Shown: positions 42,781-53,851 of the stretch, piece after piece | How positions within the stretch are numbered: position 1 is the stretch's first letter | Layout of the letters: each line of letters opens with the position of its first letter | Assembly: GCA_037178625.1 (NCBI GenBank) | Contig: CM074137.1 | Span: 372,001 to 436,000, forward strand | Direction of reading: 5' to 3' | DNA length: 64,000 nt | Origin: Skeletonema tropicum | Taxonomy: Eukaryota > Bacillariophyta > Thalassiosirophyceae > Thalassiosirales > Thalassiosiraceae | The notes under the pieces: generated by a model | Databases searched by the model: none | What the model was told of the DNA's origin: nothing | The model's input: only the letters and a program-made list of their open reading frames with translations | Made by a program: the position numbers and the translations under genes

Positions 42781-43233
42781 TAGTTGTGTTCCATAACTGA
42801 ATCCATGTTGATGTATTTTGACTCCAAAAGAAGTGAGCATTCATGCTCTCCATTGGATATTGGATCGAGGTGCGTATCAGTCAGATTCAAATCGAATCGA
42901 AGCGGTCTTGTAATTGTAAAGGCGCAACACGTTTCTCGTTTCCGATTCGTCTCTCTCACTCATCCATGCCTCTTACATCACATGGTTCCATTTCTTTGGC
43001 TCTCAGTTATCGTGTCTGCCTGACTCTTGGACCACTTTAGCTCGAAGAGCACAGAGCGCTCTCTCTCTCTCTCCTCTCTCTAGATATGTAAGTAGAGAGA
43101 GAGGGTGGTCATTATTTTTATCTGAATCTGGAACTTCTGGAACGTTGGCCTTAGGAATTAGTATGTCAACGTACAGGAGGCTTGATCGGACATAGTTTCT
43201 GAACTAAGTATCTGAGTGCCACTTCCAACTTAA

Positions 43234-43904
43234 CGCTATGTACCCCAGGGCAAACGAGGGCAAACAGAGTCAAAATATCAGAACTTCGCTTGTAGTAGCC
43301 TGATTTTAATGATTCCAAGAGCCGTATTATTCTCGGTAGGGTAGTAGTGAATAGTCTGCCTAATATTATGCCGTAATTCCATTGTCAACTGCCGCTAGAA
43401 AGGGTATTGCTGTCTCACGGTGTGTCGGCTTCTACGTGAAAATTGCTAGTAATAAACCATGGGCTATGTATGGTTGGTACGTAGGAAACTTGTAAAAGCA
43501 CCTTTCAGTACATATGCGTGAAGATACTTGAAAACTACATTAAATTTGTAGTTCAATGGTGTTTTGACCTCGGGTTATAGCCAATTGCATCAAGGAACAC
43601 TATCACACCAAAGTTTGCTACTTTTATTTCCCTAGTAAATATGCAAATATGGACGATTTTGGTGAGGTAGGAAACTGATTAGGCTGAGGTCAATATTGTG
43701 AGTATAAACTATAAATTGATTACTTCCCGACAAAAGAAGACATGCTGAATCGATTGCAACATCGAGCGGTCGCTCAACTTGATCACATAACATGCTAAAC
43801 GCGCTGCCAATATAGTGATCGGGACGGACGCCATGTTTATTAGCACTTTTGTTAGTAAATTTTTTTTTGCCTCCCGCCACTCTGGGGTACTTAGGTACAT
43901 AGCG
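43234..43904. mobile_element. 671-bp MITE flanked by TTAA
   Basis: CGCTATGTACC at 43234-43244 is mirrored by GGTACATAGCG at 43894-43904. TTAA lies directly outside both ends (43230-43233 and 43905-43908). A second CCCCAG/CTGGGG pair lies just inside. TTAA duplication is the hallmark of piggyBac-type (and Kolobok) elements. No gene inside. Confidence 0.75.
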
Positions 43905-44296
43905 TTAAAGCTTAATCGTTGTTTTGGTGCCGCTTTGGTTAGGGTTATTTGAGTTTCTCCGGAAGATTTATGCCAAAACGCCACTGAGTTTACCGTAGCA
44001 CAGAAATAACCTAAAGCCCCACAACAACACTGAAGGAAGATTGAAGATGATGATGATGGTTCCATCCATCGCACTACCATACTTATCCAAACAACTTAAC
44101 CTCGATTCATCCTTCTTACTTACGACAGCGGCGGTGACTAGCTCTCGTCCGCCGTGCGCCATTTTCGTGGACTGGTTCCTTTTTTAACTCTCTCTCTCGT
44201 CACTTCGCTCGAAGTTGGGCGGCACGGAAGAGGTCCAGGTCGCTTTCCTACAACAACACATTATTATTTGGTAATCTTTCTCACCACTCCGCTCGA

Positions 44297-45754
44297 ATGG
44301 TTGGCAACGATATTATCATGAGAAGAGACTTGATTCGCAAGAGTCGGTCCATTGCACACGAGATACTACTGGCTGCTAGTGTGACCCTGGCCAATCTCGT
44401 CGTCTTATTCATAACTTACGACGGGCGTCATTATCTGGAGTTGCCGCCGTCGCCAGTGAGTTCAGTAATGATTGTGATTGTCGCCATGATGGTGGTCGTT
44501 TTGATTTGGCGGCATTACATCTACAATCGAATGCATAATAATGAATGGGAGGATCGTCAAGGGAGAAAAGAACACAACAACGAAGAAGCTTCGTTCATGC
44601 AGCAGCTTCTATTTCCGTATTGGTGGTATCGGTTATCGTGTGGTCTAATGTTTCTCGGCAACTGCATGCTACCGATGCAATTTCTGTTTAGCAACAATCT
44701 ACTAGATCCAGAGACTGGCGATCCGCACCAGTTCAATATCACATGTGCACTCTGCTATGGGTTTGTCTTTTCAATGATTGGTTTGAATATCTTGGCGGAT
44801 TTAACAATAGTCATTACGTTGAAACTCTTCGGATGGACGACACCATGTTGTCAACAACTTCTTCGTATATCATTGTCGAGTAGGAGATGGTGGTGTCGCT
44901 TTCGTGCACCGTTGGTGTTTTTAGTATCAGCCAAGATTGTATTGGGAGGAGCATTAATTGCGAAAGAAAATCCAATTGTTGTCCAGCTCACAGTGCCAAT
45001 TTCACATCTTCCCCACTCTCTTGAAAACTTTCGAATAATACAATTGTCTGATATACACATTGGTGTAACCATTGGGAGAACAAGGGTGAAGAAAGTTGTC
45101 GATATCGTCAATGATCTTTGTAGTAGCGGCAGTAGTGATGACAAAAAATGTGATCTCATCGCTCTAACTGGAGATATTGTCGATGGCGAACCGCATGGCC
45201 TTATGAGAGCAATTGAACCGTTGGAGAATCTTTGCCCCGATGATGACGTGCCCAAAGTGTTTGTCTCTGGGAACCATGAACACATTCATTTCATTGTAGA
45301 TCATGTTGTTACTGTGCTCTCCGAGGTAGGCATCAATTCCCTCATGAATGACAATATCCGCGTCCCAATTGATGAAGCTAGAGACAATCAGTTGGTAGTG
45401 GTTGGATTGGACGACCTGTTGTCAAGACGATATCGAGGAAAGGAAAATGAAGCATTTGAAGGTATTGATTCGGAAAAGGATACAGTTGTATTACTTGCGC
45501 ATCAACCAAACCATCTGAAAGTGGCAGAGAGTCATGGAGTGGATCTTATGCTCTCGGGCCATACTCATGCCGGCCAATTCTTTCCCGGGACATTACTCGC
45601 ATGGCTTTTTAATTCAAGATTCTCCGGGTATTATCCTTCTCGTGGTGAAACAGCCGTCTATGTCTCTGCCGGCACGTTGTTTTGGGGACCTCCCGTTCGT
45701 TTCAGTACTCGACATCATGAAATTACAGACATTCGTTTGGTTAAATCACAGTAG
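44297..45754 (+). CDS. Membrane-anchored metallophosphoesterase (TMPPE/YkuE type)
   Basis: A 485-residue single-exon protein. Hydrophobic helices in the first ~225 residues (e.g. VMIVIVAMMVVVLIW, YGFVFSMIGLNILADL, APLVFLVSAKIVLGGALI) anchor it in a membrane. The calcineurin-like phosphoesterase domain follows with all canonical metal-binding blocks: LSDIHIG (~251), LTGDIVDG, VSGNHEH (~325), LLAHQPN and SGHTHAGQF (~421). Domain order and size fit transmembrane metallophosphoesterases. Substrate unknown; a phosphodiester or lipid headgroup are possibilities. The ATG at 44297 begins the conserved frame. Convergent with the RING-CH/MYND gene, 91 bp apart. Confidence 0.9.
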   Translation: MVGNDIIMRRDLIRKSRSIAHEILLAASVTLANLVVLFITYDGRHYLELPPSPVSSVMIVIVAMMVVVLIWRHYIYNRMHNNEWEDRQGRKEHNNEEASFMQQLLFPYWWYRLSCGLMFLGNCMLPMQFLFSNNLLDPETGDPHQFNITCALCYGFVFSMIGLNILADLTIVITLKLFGWTTPCCQQLLRISLSSRRWWCRFRAPLVFLVSAKIVLGGALIAKENPIVVQLTVPISHLPHSLENFRIIQLSDIHIGVTIGRTRVKKVVDIVNDLCSSGSSDDKKCDLIALTGDIVDGEPHGLMRAIEPLENLCPDDDVPKVFVSGNHEHIHFIVDHVVTVLSEVGINSLMNDNIRVPIDEARDNQLVVVGLDDLLSRRYRGKENEAFEGIDSEKDTVVLLAHQPNHLKVAESHGVDLMLSGHTHAGQFFPGTLLAWLFNSRFSGYYPSRGETAVYVSAGTLFWGPPVRFSTRHHEITDIRLVKSQ

Positions 45755-45845
45755 AATGAAAGGTTAATGAACCCCATTAAATGCAATTAGTTCAGTTTTA
45801 TCTGTATAGTAATAATAATAACAGGCTTGTATTCACCGCTCTATC

Positions 45846-48462
45846 TTAATCTTGATGCGGTCTCCTACGGCCACGCTGAACAGCTGCCCTTCTTCGAACT
45901 CTATACTCTCTATAAATATGCTCAAGACATAGAACCAAACAAGCCGCAACCCAAATTCCCACAATCATTCCAATATCCGCCTCACAATTCTCCTCTTCCA
46001 AATAAAATTGGGGGTTTATACTTCGAACTGGTGGAGAGCACCCGATTGTTGCATAATCCGTATTCCCGTCTTCAGTTGGAGTGCACAAAAAGTTTCGAGA
46101 CATGAATGAAGCTCTAGCGCCCAAAAAGTCCCATTTGTTGTAGTAGAGTTTTGCATATTCTAGCAGTGCGGCAAATGCTTTGTTGCTGAAGGAATCGATG
46201 AATGGACCTTCCGTTGTTGACTCTGTAAAAGGAGTTGATGATGCCAACACTCCAAAACATTGAGATGAATCCCCAAAGTATCCCCGAACTAACCCAGTGG
46301 TGACCGCTGTTAAGAAAAAGGTGCAAATAATGACACTAACTTCAAGGGTGCGTCCACGGATATCAATCCCTGCCGATCGTTTAAGTGTGGAGGCAACTCC
46401 GCCGGCGATATTCCCCATGGCCACGAAGTTGATTGGAAGTAGTGTAGCGGACGTGTCATAGATCGGAAAGTTCTAAGAGATGAGGGGGAGAGAGAGATTA
46501 GGAAAGGATGGCGTTAGTTAAATCCCTTTGTTGTCAATCGATGCAGAAATTGCTTCCAACAACAAAATTAACAGCATCACTGCCACGAACAAACAAACAA
46601 ACAAAACAATTCATCATCACACTCACCTTGATAATTCCCGGAACAAACATCAAAGTCCCCAAAGTATAAACAACCACACTCGACCAAAACCTCGCAGGCT
46701 TATAACAAACATGCTTATGCACAATATGCCAACTAACATTCTGACACTGCCTCGAACAATAATAACTACGGAGGCATCGGACACACTTCCACCGTGCCCT
46801 ACGTCGGCATAGACTGCATGCCCATCGTCGTCGACTTACACCACGTTTCTTGAGGGTACGTCGCGCCTTACAGTACAGTGCAACGATTGGACTAGCCAGT
46901 ACGGGGACAATGGGACGAAGCCACCGACGTCGTACCACAGCTGCACCCAGTTGCCACCAGGGATGTGGACGACGTAATGCCGCCAAGACATGGGGAGGCA
47001 TGGCATCCAACCAATCATCATCCCCCACCATCATCATTCCCCCCTCGACACCAACACCGGCAGGATTATTGCGATTGTTGGTAGGCCGTGAGGGGGGTGG
47101 GGGGAGTGTATATTCCGACCCACATGTTTCACAGTTTAGACCGTTCTTGGCACCGGGATGACGCGAGCGGCAGCGCCATTGTTCGACGCAGAGGTAGTGT
47201 ACAAATGCCATTGATCCGGTGCATTTGCACGGTGCTAGGAGGGGATTGTCGGCGGAGGGATGGAAGCGTGTAATGGGTGGAATGTGAATGTTGGTGGTAT
47301 TATTGTTGTTGTTGTTGTTCTGTACTTCAGCAGAATCCCCCGGTTCAGAGGATGATAGTATGGGAACTAGTGTGCATCTCTCCTCTTCGGAATCATTTCT
47401 TCTCGTGGAGTTAACCGTAGTAGTAGTAGTAGTGACAGCGGCAGTTGTAGTTGTTGCCGCAGCAGCAGAAGTGTCCACCACATCCCTCTCACGAGATCCT
47501 TCATCCACATCATCTCCCACTGCATTCGTAGCATTCGTAGTAGTATTTGACAATGACGACTGCTGCTGTTGCTGCTGCTGCTGCTGTTGTGAAGGTCCTC
47601 CGGTAGTTTCCATATAATCCGTATTCACATCATGCAATCCCTCTCGACAGATACGACAGAATACAGGCTCCCCCGTTTCCAATGACACTAAAATCTCATC
47701 ATTGTGATCACCACCACCATCACTAGTCCCACTGCTGTTGTTGTTATTGTTGTTGTTATTCTTCAACAATCCGTCATCATAGGAAGGTAACAATTTCATA
47801 GCCGCCGAGGTAGGATAACAAATGTTGGTTTGAGTGCACAACAAAGATGTCGAAATCACGGCTGTTTCTGTTTCTTGTCCATTGAGTGACTCAATGTGAG
47901 TACTTGTAGTATCATCATGTTGTCGTGGGGGCCCTTGCCCTTGATTGTTAGTATTGCTGTTGACGTCCTGATTGTCCTGATTGTCACTCACACTCACACT
48001 CCTCTGTATATGAATATCAGCCACCTTGCTCATGGCAACATATCCGCCATGCGTTCCATGCTCCCCCGGCCATTTGAGTCGAAGCCAATATCTTCCATGG
48101 GCAATGAGGCATTGATCGACCAATACGACTTCTGCGTGGCGGATACGTCGGATTGGAGTGGGCGATGATTTATTATTACTATTATTACTGGTAGTCTTCG
48201 TCTTCTTTGGAGCTTCGTGAATGGAGGAGACTGATGTGGAGGTGCCGTGTCTCAGTAGCTCACCTGAAGCAGCTGAGTTATCGCCATCACGGTTGGTGGC
48301 TGCATTGTCATTGTCATTGTTATTATTATTATTGTTATGATCGTCATTTTCATTATTACTTATATTTGATCGAGGGAGAGGAAACGGCCGCTCGTAGACC
48401 AAGAGGCCGTGGCGCCAAGGCTCCTTGGTGGAGTCGCCGGGGAGTGATAGATAGATCGGCAT
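45846..48462 (-). CDS. RING-CH (MARCH-type) and MYND zinc-finger membrane protein, two exons
   Basis: Exon 1 is 46627-48462 and exon 2 is 45846-46472; the intron at 46473-46626 (AAG|GTGAGT ... TCTTAG|AAC) is phase 0, giving about 820 residues. The RING-CH finger is split: CRIC at ~266, then a ~140-residue insertion rich in Gln, Thr and Asn, then CKCTGSMAFVHYLC (~412; the C-x-C-x7-H-x2-C core) and CETC (~445). The MYND finger follows at ~545-585 (CSLC, CVRC, YYCSRQCQ, H...HKHVC). Three hydrophobic helices come after it: VVVYTLGTLMFVPGII, VIICTFFLTAVTTGLV and IGMIVGIWVAACLVLCL. Probably a membrane E3 ubiquitin ligase. Its first ~57 codons and upstream DNA are part of a triplicated 2.48-kb unit. 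Confidence 0.85.
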
Positions 48463-50774
48463 GCCTTAATAAATTATTATATTATTCGCTTCTGGGATGA
48501 TATGATCTATCTGATGATGTCTGTTGCTGTTGTCCCCCTGAATTATATTTGTTATTTTGTGATGTGATGGTGTGGTGACGATGATGAATGAAATGATCCA
48601 AATTGAAGTGACGTGACTGGCAATGAATATCTATTAATAATCAGAATCAGAATCAGAATCAGAATTAGAATCAGCCGACCCTGAATCTCTTTCATTCAGG
48701 TATCGTAGGTCGACTATATATAGCCTATAGTAGTGGACACCAAAGACATGAAGCAATGCTACAATAATATTATTGTGCGTTTTGCGTTTCTCAATCGTTT
48801 TGATTTGAGAGAGGTATATAGGTAGGTGGCAGGTTGCGGCGTGCGTGCGTGACGGATGGACGTGAGGAGGTTTCGTTTCTTCGAAGATCGCATCTTTTGG
48901 TTGAAGCGCGTTTGCCTGAGAACCGGAGGCGGCCGGCCAGCAAGCAGCAAAGCAGCAAGCGCATCGTAAGTATCATGGGTCATGGGCGTGGGCCTCTTTC
49001 TGAAGATCTGCAAAGCGGCATCCATCTTTCACTTTTTGAATCAACACATCACAGCTCAATAGCTCAAGCAGTTCAAAATGAATGACCATGGCCGATATAT
49101 TCTATCTCGACTCCTACGCGGCCAATCAAGACGATAAGTGTCGTTTCGGAAAGCTCTCGAGCAGGTCTATCGATTAGGCGTGTAATCAAGTCGATTGGAC
49201 GACTTTTTGTTGATCGTCTCGGTCAAAAACGGGGCAAGAAAGCTGCCGACAGCTTGGAATCCACCGCCGCAGCTGTAATATTCACAGCCGAGGTCAAAAT
49301 TTGACCAAAATCCAATATGACCACCGTTGGAATCGTCTTTTCAAGCTCTATCGATATATACCATCATTTCTATCAAACATAACAACCACTGCTCGGGCAA
49401 AGCCCTCGCGAAAAATTGACTGTTACTGCAGCGATGTCATGATGGGTTGGTACATCATGATGTGAGATCCAAAAAAGCGACCACTTCAATAGACTTCAAT
49501 GCAATAAGATCCATGACAGTTGGCACGAGCACGAGCGCACTCAACAATATAATCAGAGCTCGGGCAAAGCCCTCGCACAACACGTTATCATCAGCTGGCC
49601 TCGACTCCGCTCGGCAAATAATAATATAGCACCACACAACAATCAATCATCACAATGATCATTCTATTCCACCACCGCCACTACTATCATCCATTACCAT
49701 CATTCCTTCATCCATTCGCCTTACGGCTCACCACTGTGGCGGTGGTGAAGTTGTTACGCAATGATCATTCCAATCCACCACCACCGCCACACACAACAGT
49801 CATTCCACCACCACCGCTGTCATCGTCACTGGATTTTCATTTGGTAGTAGTGGTGGTGGACTTGGTAGTAGCAGTCCACCACCGACACTCAATTCTCAAC
49901 CGCCACCACTGCTGCTATCATACCACCACTACTACCAAATCCAGTGAGAATGTGTCGGTGGTGGTGGTGGTGTTGCTACTACTACTCAATCCACCACCGC
50001 CGCAGATGACAACAATCTACCGCCGCCACTCCTTGGAGTGAGCCGAAGGCGAAGGAGTGTGATTGTTGTGTCGTGGTGGCGGATAATAATGACAATGTTG
50101 AATGAGCGAGTGAGCCGTTAGGCCTCCCTCATTTTACTTGGCCGAGCGGAGCGAGGCAGTGGATATTATTATTATTATGTAGTGCAGTGCCAATGATGAT
50201 AATAATGACAATGACGGCCGGCGGTGGTGGTAGATGAAAAGGATGCGAGTGAGCCGTCAGGCGAAGGAGCTGTTGTTGTTGTATTTATTGAGCGAGTGCG
50301 AGCGGCAGCGAGGACGAGCAGTGTTTATTGTTCGAATCGAATCGATATCGAGAAGTAGCGCTTGAAATGACGATTCGAATGATACGGTTGTGTCATTGTC
50401 GATTCTGGTCAAAATCCGAATTTGGAATGTCGATTTTCATTTGGAGCTTGATATTCGAAATATAGTATACGGGTCGATTATAAGTATTTAGTTGAGGCGA
50501 TTAGATTGACAAAGGATCGATATTACAAGTCGAGAATAGTACCAATCGATAGAGCGCAATGAGAGGATTCTAAATCACCATTCATCGCCTTGATACGATA
50601 CGACAACTGCAAGACAACTTATAGCATAGAGGGAAAGGGTTTTATTTAAAGCTGAGTGAGATAATCGCCACTTACATTACATATACTTATTACTATTGCT
50701 ACTACTATCTCTATTCATTCGATGAATTTTATTGGTTGATTGTCATGTACATACTACGATCGCTATTGATGACT
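48293..50774. repeat. 2.48-kb repeat unit, copy 1
   Basis: First of three near-identical direct copies (2482 bp). It begins inside exon 1 of the RING-CH/MYND gene (TTGGTGGCTGC) and ends CGCTATTGATGACT. It holds the gene start, its upstream region, GGTGGT/CCACCA-rich sequence and AT-rich sequence. It differs from copy 2 by small indels, mainly near 48809-48950. Confidence 0.9.
49830..49968. repeat. Nested inverted repeats in CCACCA-rich sequence
   Basis: CTGGATTT(TCATTTGG...)TAGTAGTGGTGG near 49834-49864 pairs with CCACCACTACTACCAAATCC near 49921-49945. CCACCACCGACAC pairs with GTGTCGGTGGTGG further in. Present in all three unit copies. The plus-strand 128-codon frame at 49655-50041 is a by-product of this simple sequence. 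Confidence 0.7.
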
Positions 50775-50944
50775 TTGGTGGCTGCATTGTCATTGTCATT
50801 GTTATTATTATTATTGTTATGATCGTCATTTTCATTATTACTTATATTTGATCGAGGGAGAGGAAACGGCCGCTCGTAGACCAAGAGGCCGTGGCGCCAA
50901 GGCTCCTTGGTGGAGTCGCCGGGGAGTGATAGATAGATCGGCAT
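50729..50944 (-). pseudogene. Duplicated 5' stub of the RING-CH/MYND gene (copy 2)
   Basis: Starts with the same MPIYLSLPGDSTKEP and the Asn-rich tract as the gene at 48462. After NDNAAT it leaves homology at the repeat-unit junction and stops 14 codons later. All zinc-finger and membrane parts are missing. Confidence 0.85.
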
Positions 50945-53260
50945 GCCTTAATAAATTATTATATTATTCGCTTCTGGGATGATATGATCTATCTGATGAT
51001 GTCTGTTGCTGTTGTCCCCCTGAATTATATTTGTTATTTTGTGATGTGATGGTGTGGTGACGATGATGAATGAAATGATCCAAATTGAAGTGACGTGACT
51101 GGCAATGAATATCTATTAATAATCAGAATCAGAATCAGAATTAGAATCAGCCGACCCTGAATCTCTTTCATTCAGGTATCGTAGGTCGACTATATATAGC
51201 CTATAGTAGTGGACACCAAAGACATGAAGCAATGCTACAATAATATTATTGTGCGTTTTGCGTTTCTCAATCGTTTTGATTTGAGAGAGGTATATAGGTG
51301 GCAGGTTGCGGCGTGCGTGCGTGACGGATGGACGTGAGGAGGTTTCGTTTCTTCGAAGATCGCATCTTTTGGTTGAAGCGCGTTTGCCTGTAGCCTGAGA
51401 ACCTATTATATAACCGGCGGCGAGCAAGGCAAGCAGCAAGCGCATCGTAAGTATCATGGGTCATGGGCGTGGGCCTCTTTCTGAAGATCTGCAAAGCGGC
51501 ATCCATCTTTCACTTTTTGAATCAACACATCACAGCTCAATAGCTCAAGCAGTTCAAAATGAATGACCATGGCCGATATATTCTATCTCGACTCCTACGC
51601 GGCCAATCAAGACGATAAGTGTCGTTTCGGAAAGCTCTCGAGCAGGTCTATCGATTAGGCGTGTAATCAAGTCGATTGGACGACTTTTTGTTGATCGTCT
51701 CGGTCAAAAACGGGGCAAGAAAGCTGCCGACAGCTTGGAATCCACCGTACCGCCGCAGCTGTAATATTCACAGCCGAGGTCAAAATTTGACCAAAATCCA
51801 ATATGACCACCGTTGGAATCGTCTTTTCAAGCTCTATCGATATATACCATCATTTCTATCAAACATAACAACCACTGCTCGGGCAAAGCCCTCGCGAAAA
51901 ATTGACTGTTACTGCAGCGATGTCATGATGGGTTGGTACATCATGATGTGAGATCCAAAAAAGCGACCACTTCAATAGACTTCAATGCAATAAGATCCAT
52001 GACAGTTGGCACGAGCACGAGCGCACTCAACAATATAATCAGAGCTCGGGCAAAGCCCTCGCACAACACGTTATCATCAGCTGGCCTCGACTCCGCTCGG
52101 CAAATAATAATATAGCACCACACAACAATCAATCATCACAATGATCATTCTATTCCACCACCGCCACTACTATCATCCATTACCATCATTCCTTCATCCA
52201 TTCGCCTTACGGCTCACCACTGTGGCGGTGGTGAAGTTGTTACGCAATGATCATTCCAATCCACCACCACCGCCACACACAACAGTCATTCCACCACCAC
52301 CGCTGTCATCGTCACTGGATTTTCATTTGGTAGTAGTGGTGGTGGACTTGGTAGTAGCAGTCCACCACCGACACTCAATTCTCAACCGCCACCACTGCTG
52401 CTATCATACCACCACTACTACCAAATCCAGTGAGAATGTGTCGGTGGTGGTGGTGGTGTTGCTACTACTACTCAATCCACCACCGCCGCAGATGACAACA
52501 ATCTACCGCCGCCACTCCTTGGAGTGAGCCGAAGGCGAAGGAGTGTGATTGTTGTGTCGTGGTGGCGGATAATAATGACAATGTTGAATGAGCGAGTGAG
52601 CCGTTAGGCCTCCCTCATTTTACTTGGCCGAGCGGAGCGAGGCAGTGGATATTATTATTATTATGTAGTGCAGTGCCAATGATGATAATAATGACAATGA
52701 CGGCCGGCGGTGGTGGTAGATGAAAAGGATGCGAGTGAGCCGTCAGGCGAAGGAGCTGTTGTTGTTGTATTTATTGAGCGAGTGCGAGCGGCAGCGAGGA
52801 CGAGCAGTGTTTATTGTTCGAATCGAATCGATATCGAGAAGTAGCGCTTGAAATGACGATTCGAATGATACGGTTGTGTCATTGTCGATTCTGGTCAAAA
52901 TCCGAATTTGGAATGTCGATTTTCATTTGGAGCTTGATATTCGAAATATAGTATACGGGTCGATTATAAGTATTTAGTTGAGGCGATTAGATTGACAAAG
53001 GATCGATATTACAAGTCGAGAATAGTACCAATCGATAGAGCGCAATGAGAGGATTCTAAATCACCATTCATCGCCTTGATACGATACGACAACTGCAAGA
53101 CAACTTATAGCATAGAGGGAAAGGGTTTTATTTAAAGCTGAGTGAGATAATCGCCACTTACATTACATATACTTATTACTATTGCTACTACTATCTCTAT
53201 TCATTCGATGAATTTTATTGGTTGATTGTCATGTACATACTACGATCGCTATTGATGACT
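50775..53260. repeat. 2.48-kb repeat unit, copy 2
   Basis: 2486 bp, directly abutting copy 1, with identical limits (TTGGTGGCTGC ... GATGACT). It gives the uninterrupted reference for the insertion in copy 3: GAGAGAGGTATATAGGTGG at 51282-51300. Confidence 0.9.
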
Positions 53261-53430
53261 TTGGTGGCTGCATTGTCATTGTCATTGTTATTATTATTAT
53301 TGTTATGATCGTCATTTTCATTATTACTTATATTTGATCGAGGGAGAGGAAACGGCCGCTCGTAGACCAAGAGGCCGTGGCGCCAAGGCTCCTTGGTGGA
53401 GTCGCCGGGGAGTGATAGATAGATCGGCAT
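53215..53430 (-). pseudogene. Duplicated 5' stub of the RING-CH/MYND gene (copy 3)
   Basis: Identical in layout to the stub at 50729-50944, again ending at the unit junction. Confidence 0.85.
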
Positions 53431-53851
53431 GCCTTAATAAATTATTATATTATTCGCTTCTGGGATGATATGATCTATCTGATGATGTCTGTTGCTGTTG
53501 TCCCCCTGAATTATATTTGTTATTTTGTGATGTGATGGTGTGGTGACGATGATGAATGAAATGATCCAAATTGAAGTGACGTGACTGGCAATGAATATCT
53601 ATTAATAATCAGAATCAGAATCAGAATCAGAATTAGAATCAGCCGACCCTGAATCTCTTTCATTCAGGTATCGTAGGTCGACTATATATAGCCTATAGTA
53701 GTGGACACCAAAGACATGAAGCAATGCTACAATAATATTATTGTGCGTTTTGCGTTTCTCAATCGTTTTGATTTGAGAGAGGTATATCGTTTCGGCGCGG
53801 CAAAACCAAAAATAAGAGTTTAACTCTTATTTGTGACTTTGACCCCTACCT

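Noticed and set aside
43632..44080. Minus-strand frames upstream of the metallophosphoesterase
   Set aside because: They span the end of the TTAA-flanked MITE and unrelated DNA, and have no domain.
49655..50041. 128-codon plus-strand frame present in three identical copies
   Set aside because: Composition is His/Pro/Val runs from CCACCA/GGTGGT simple sequence; identity between copies only reflects the DNA duplication.
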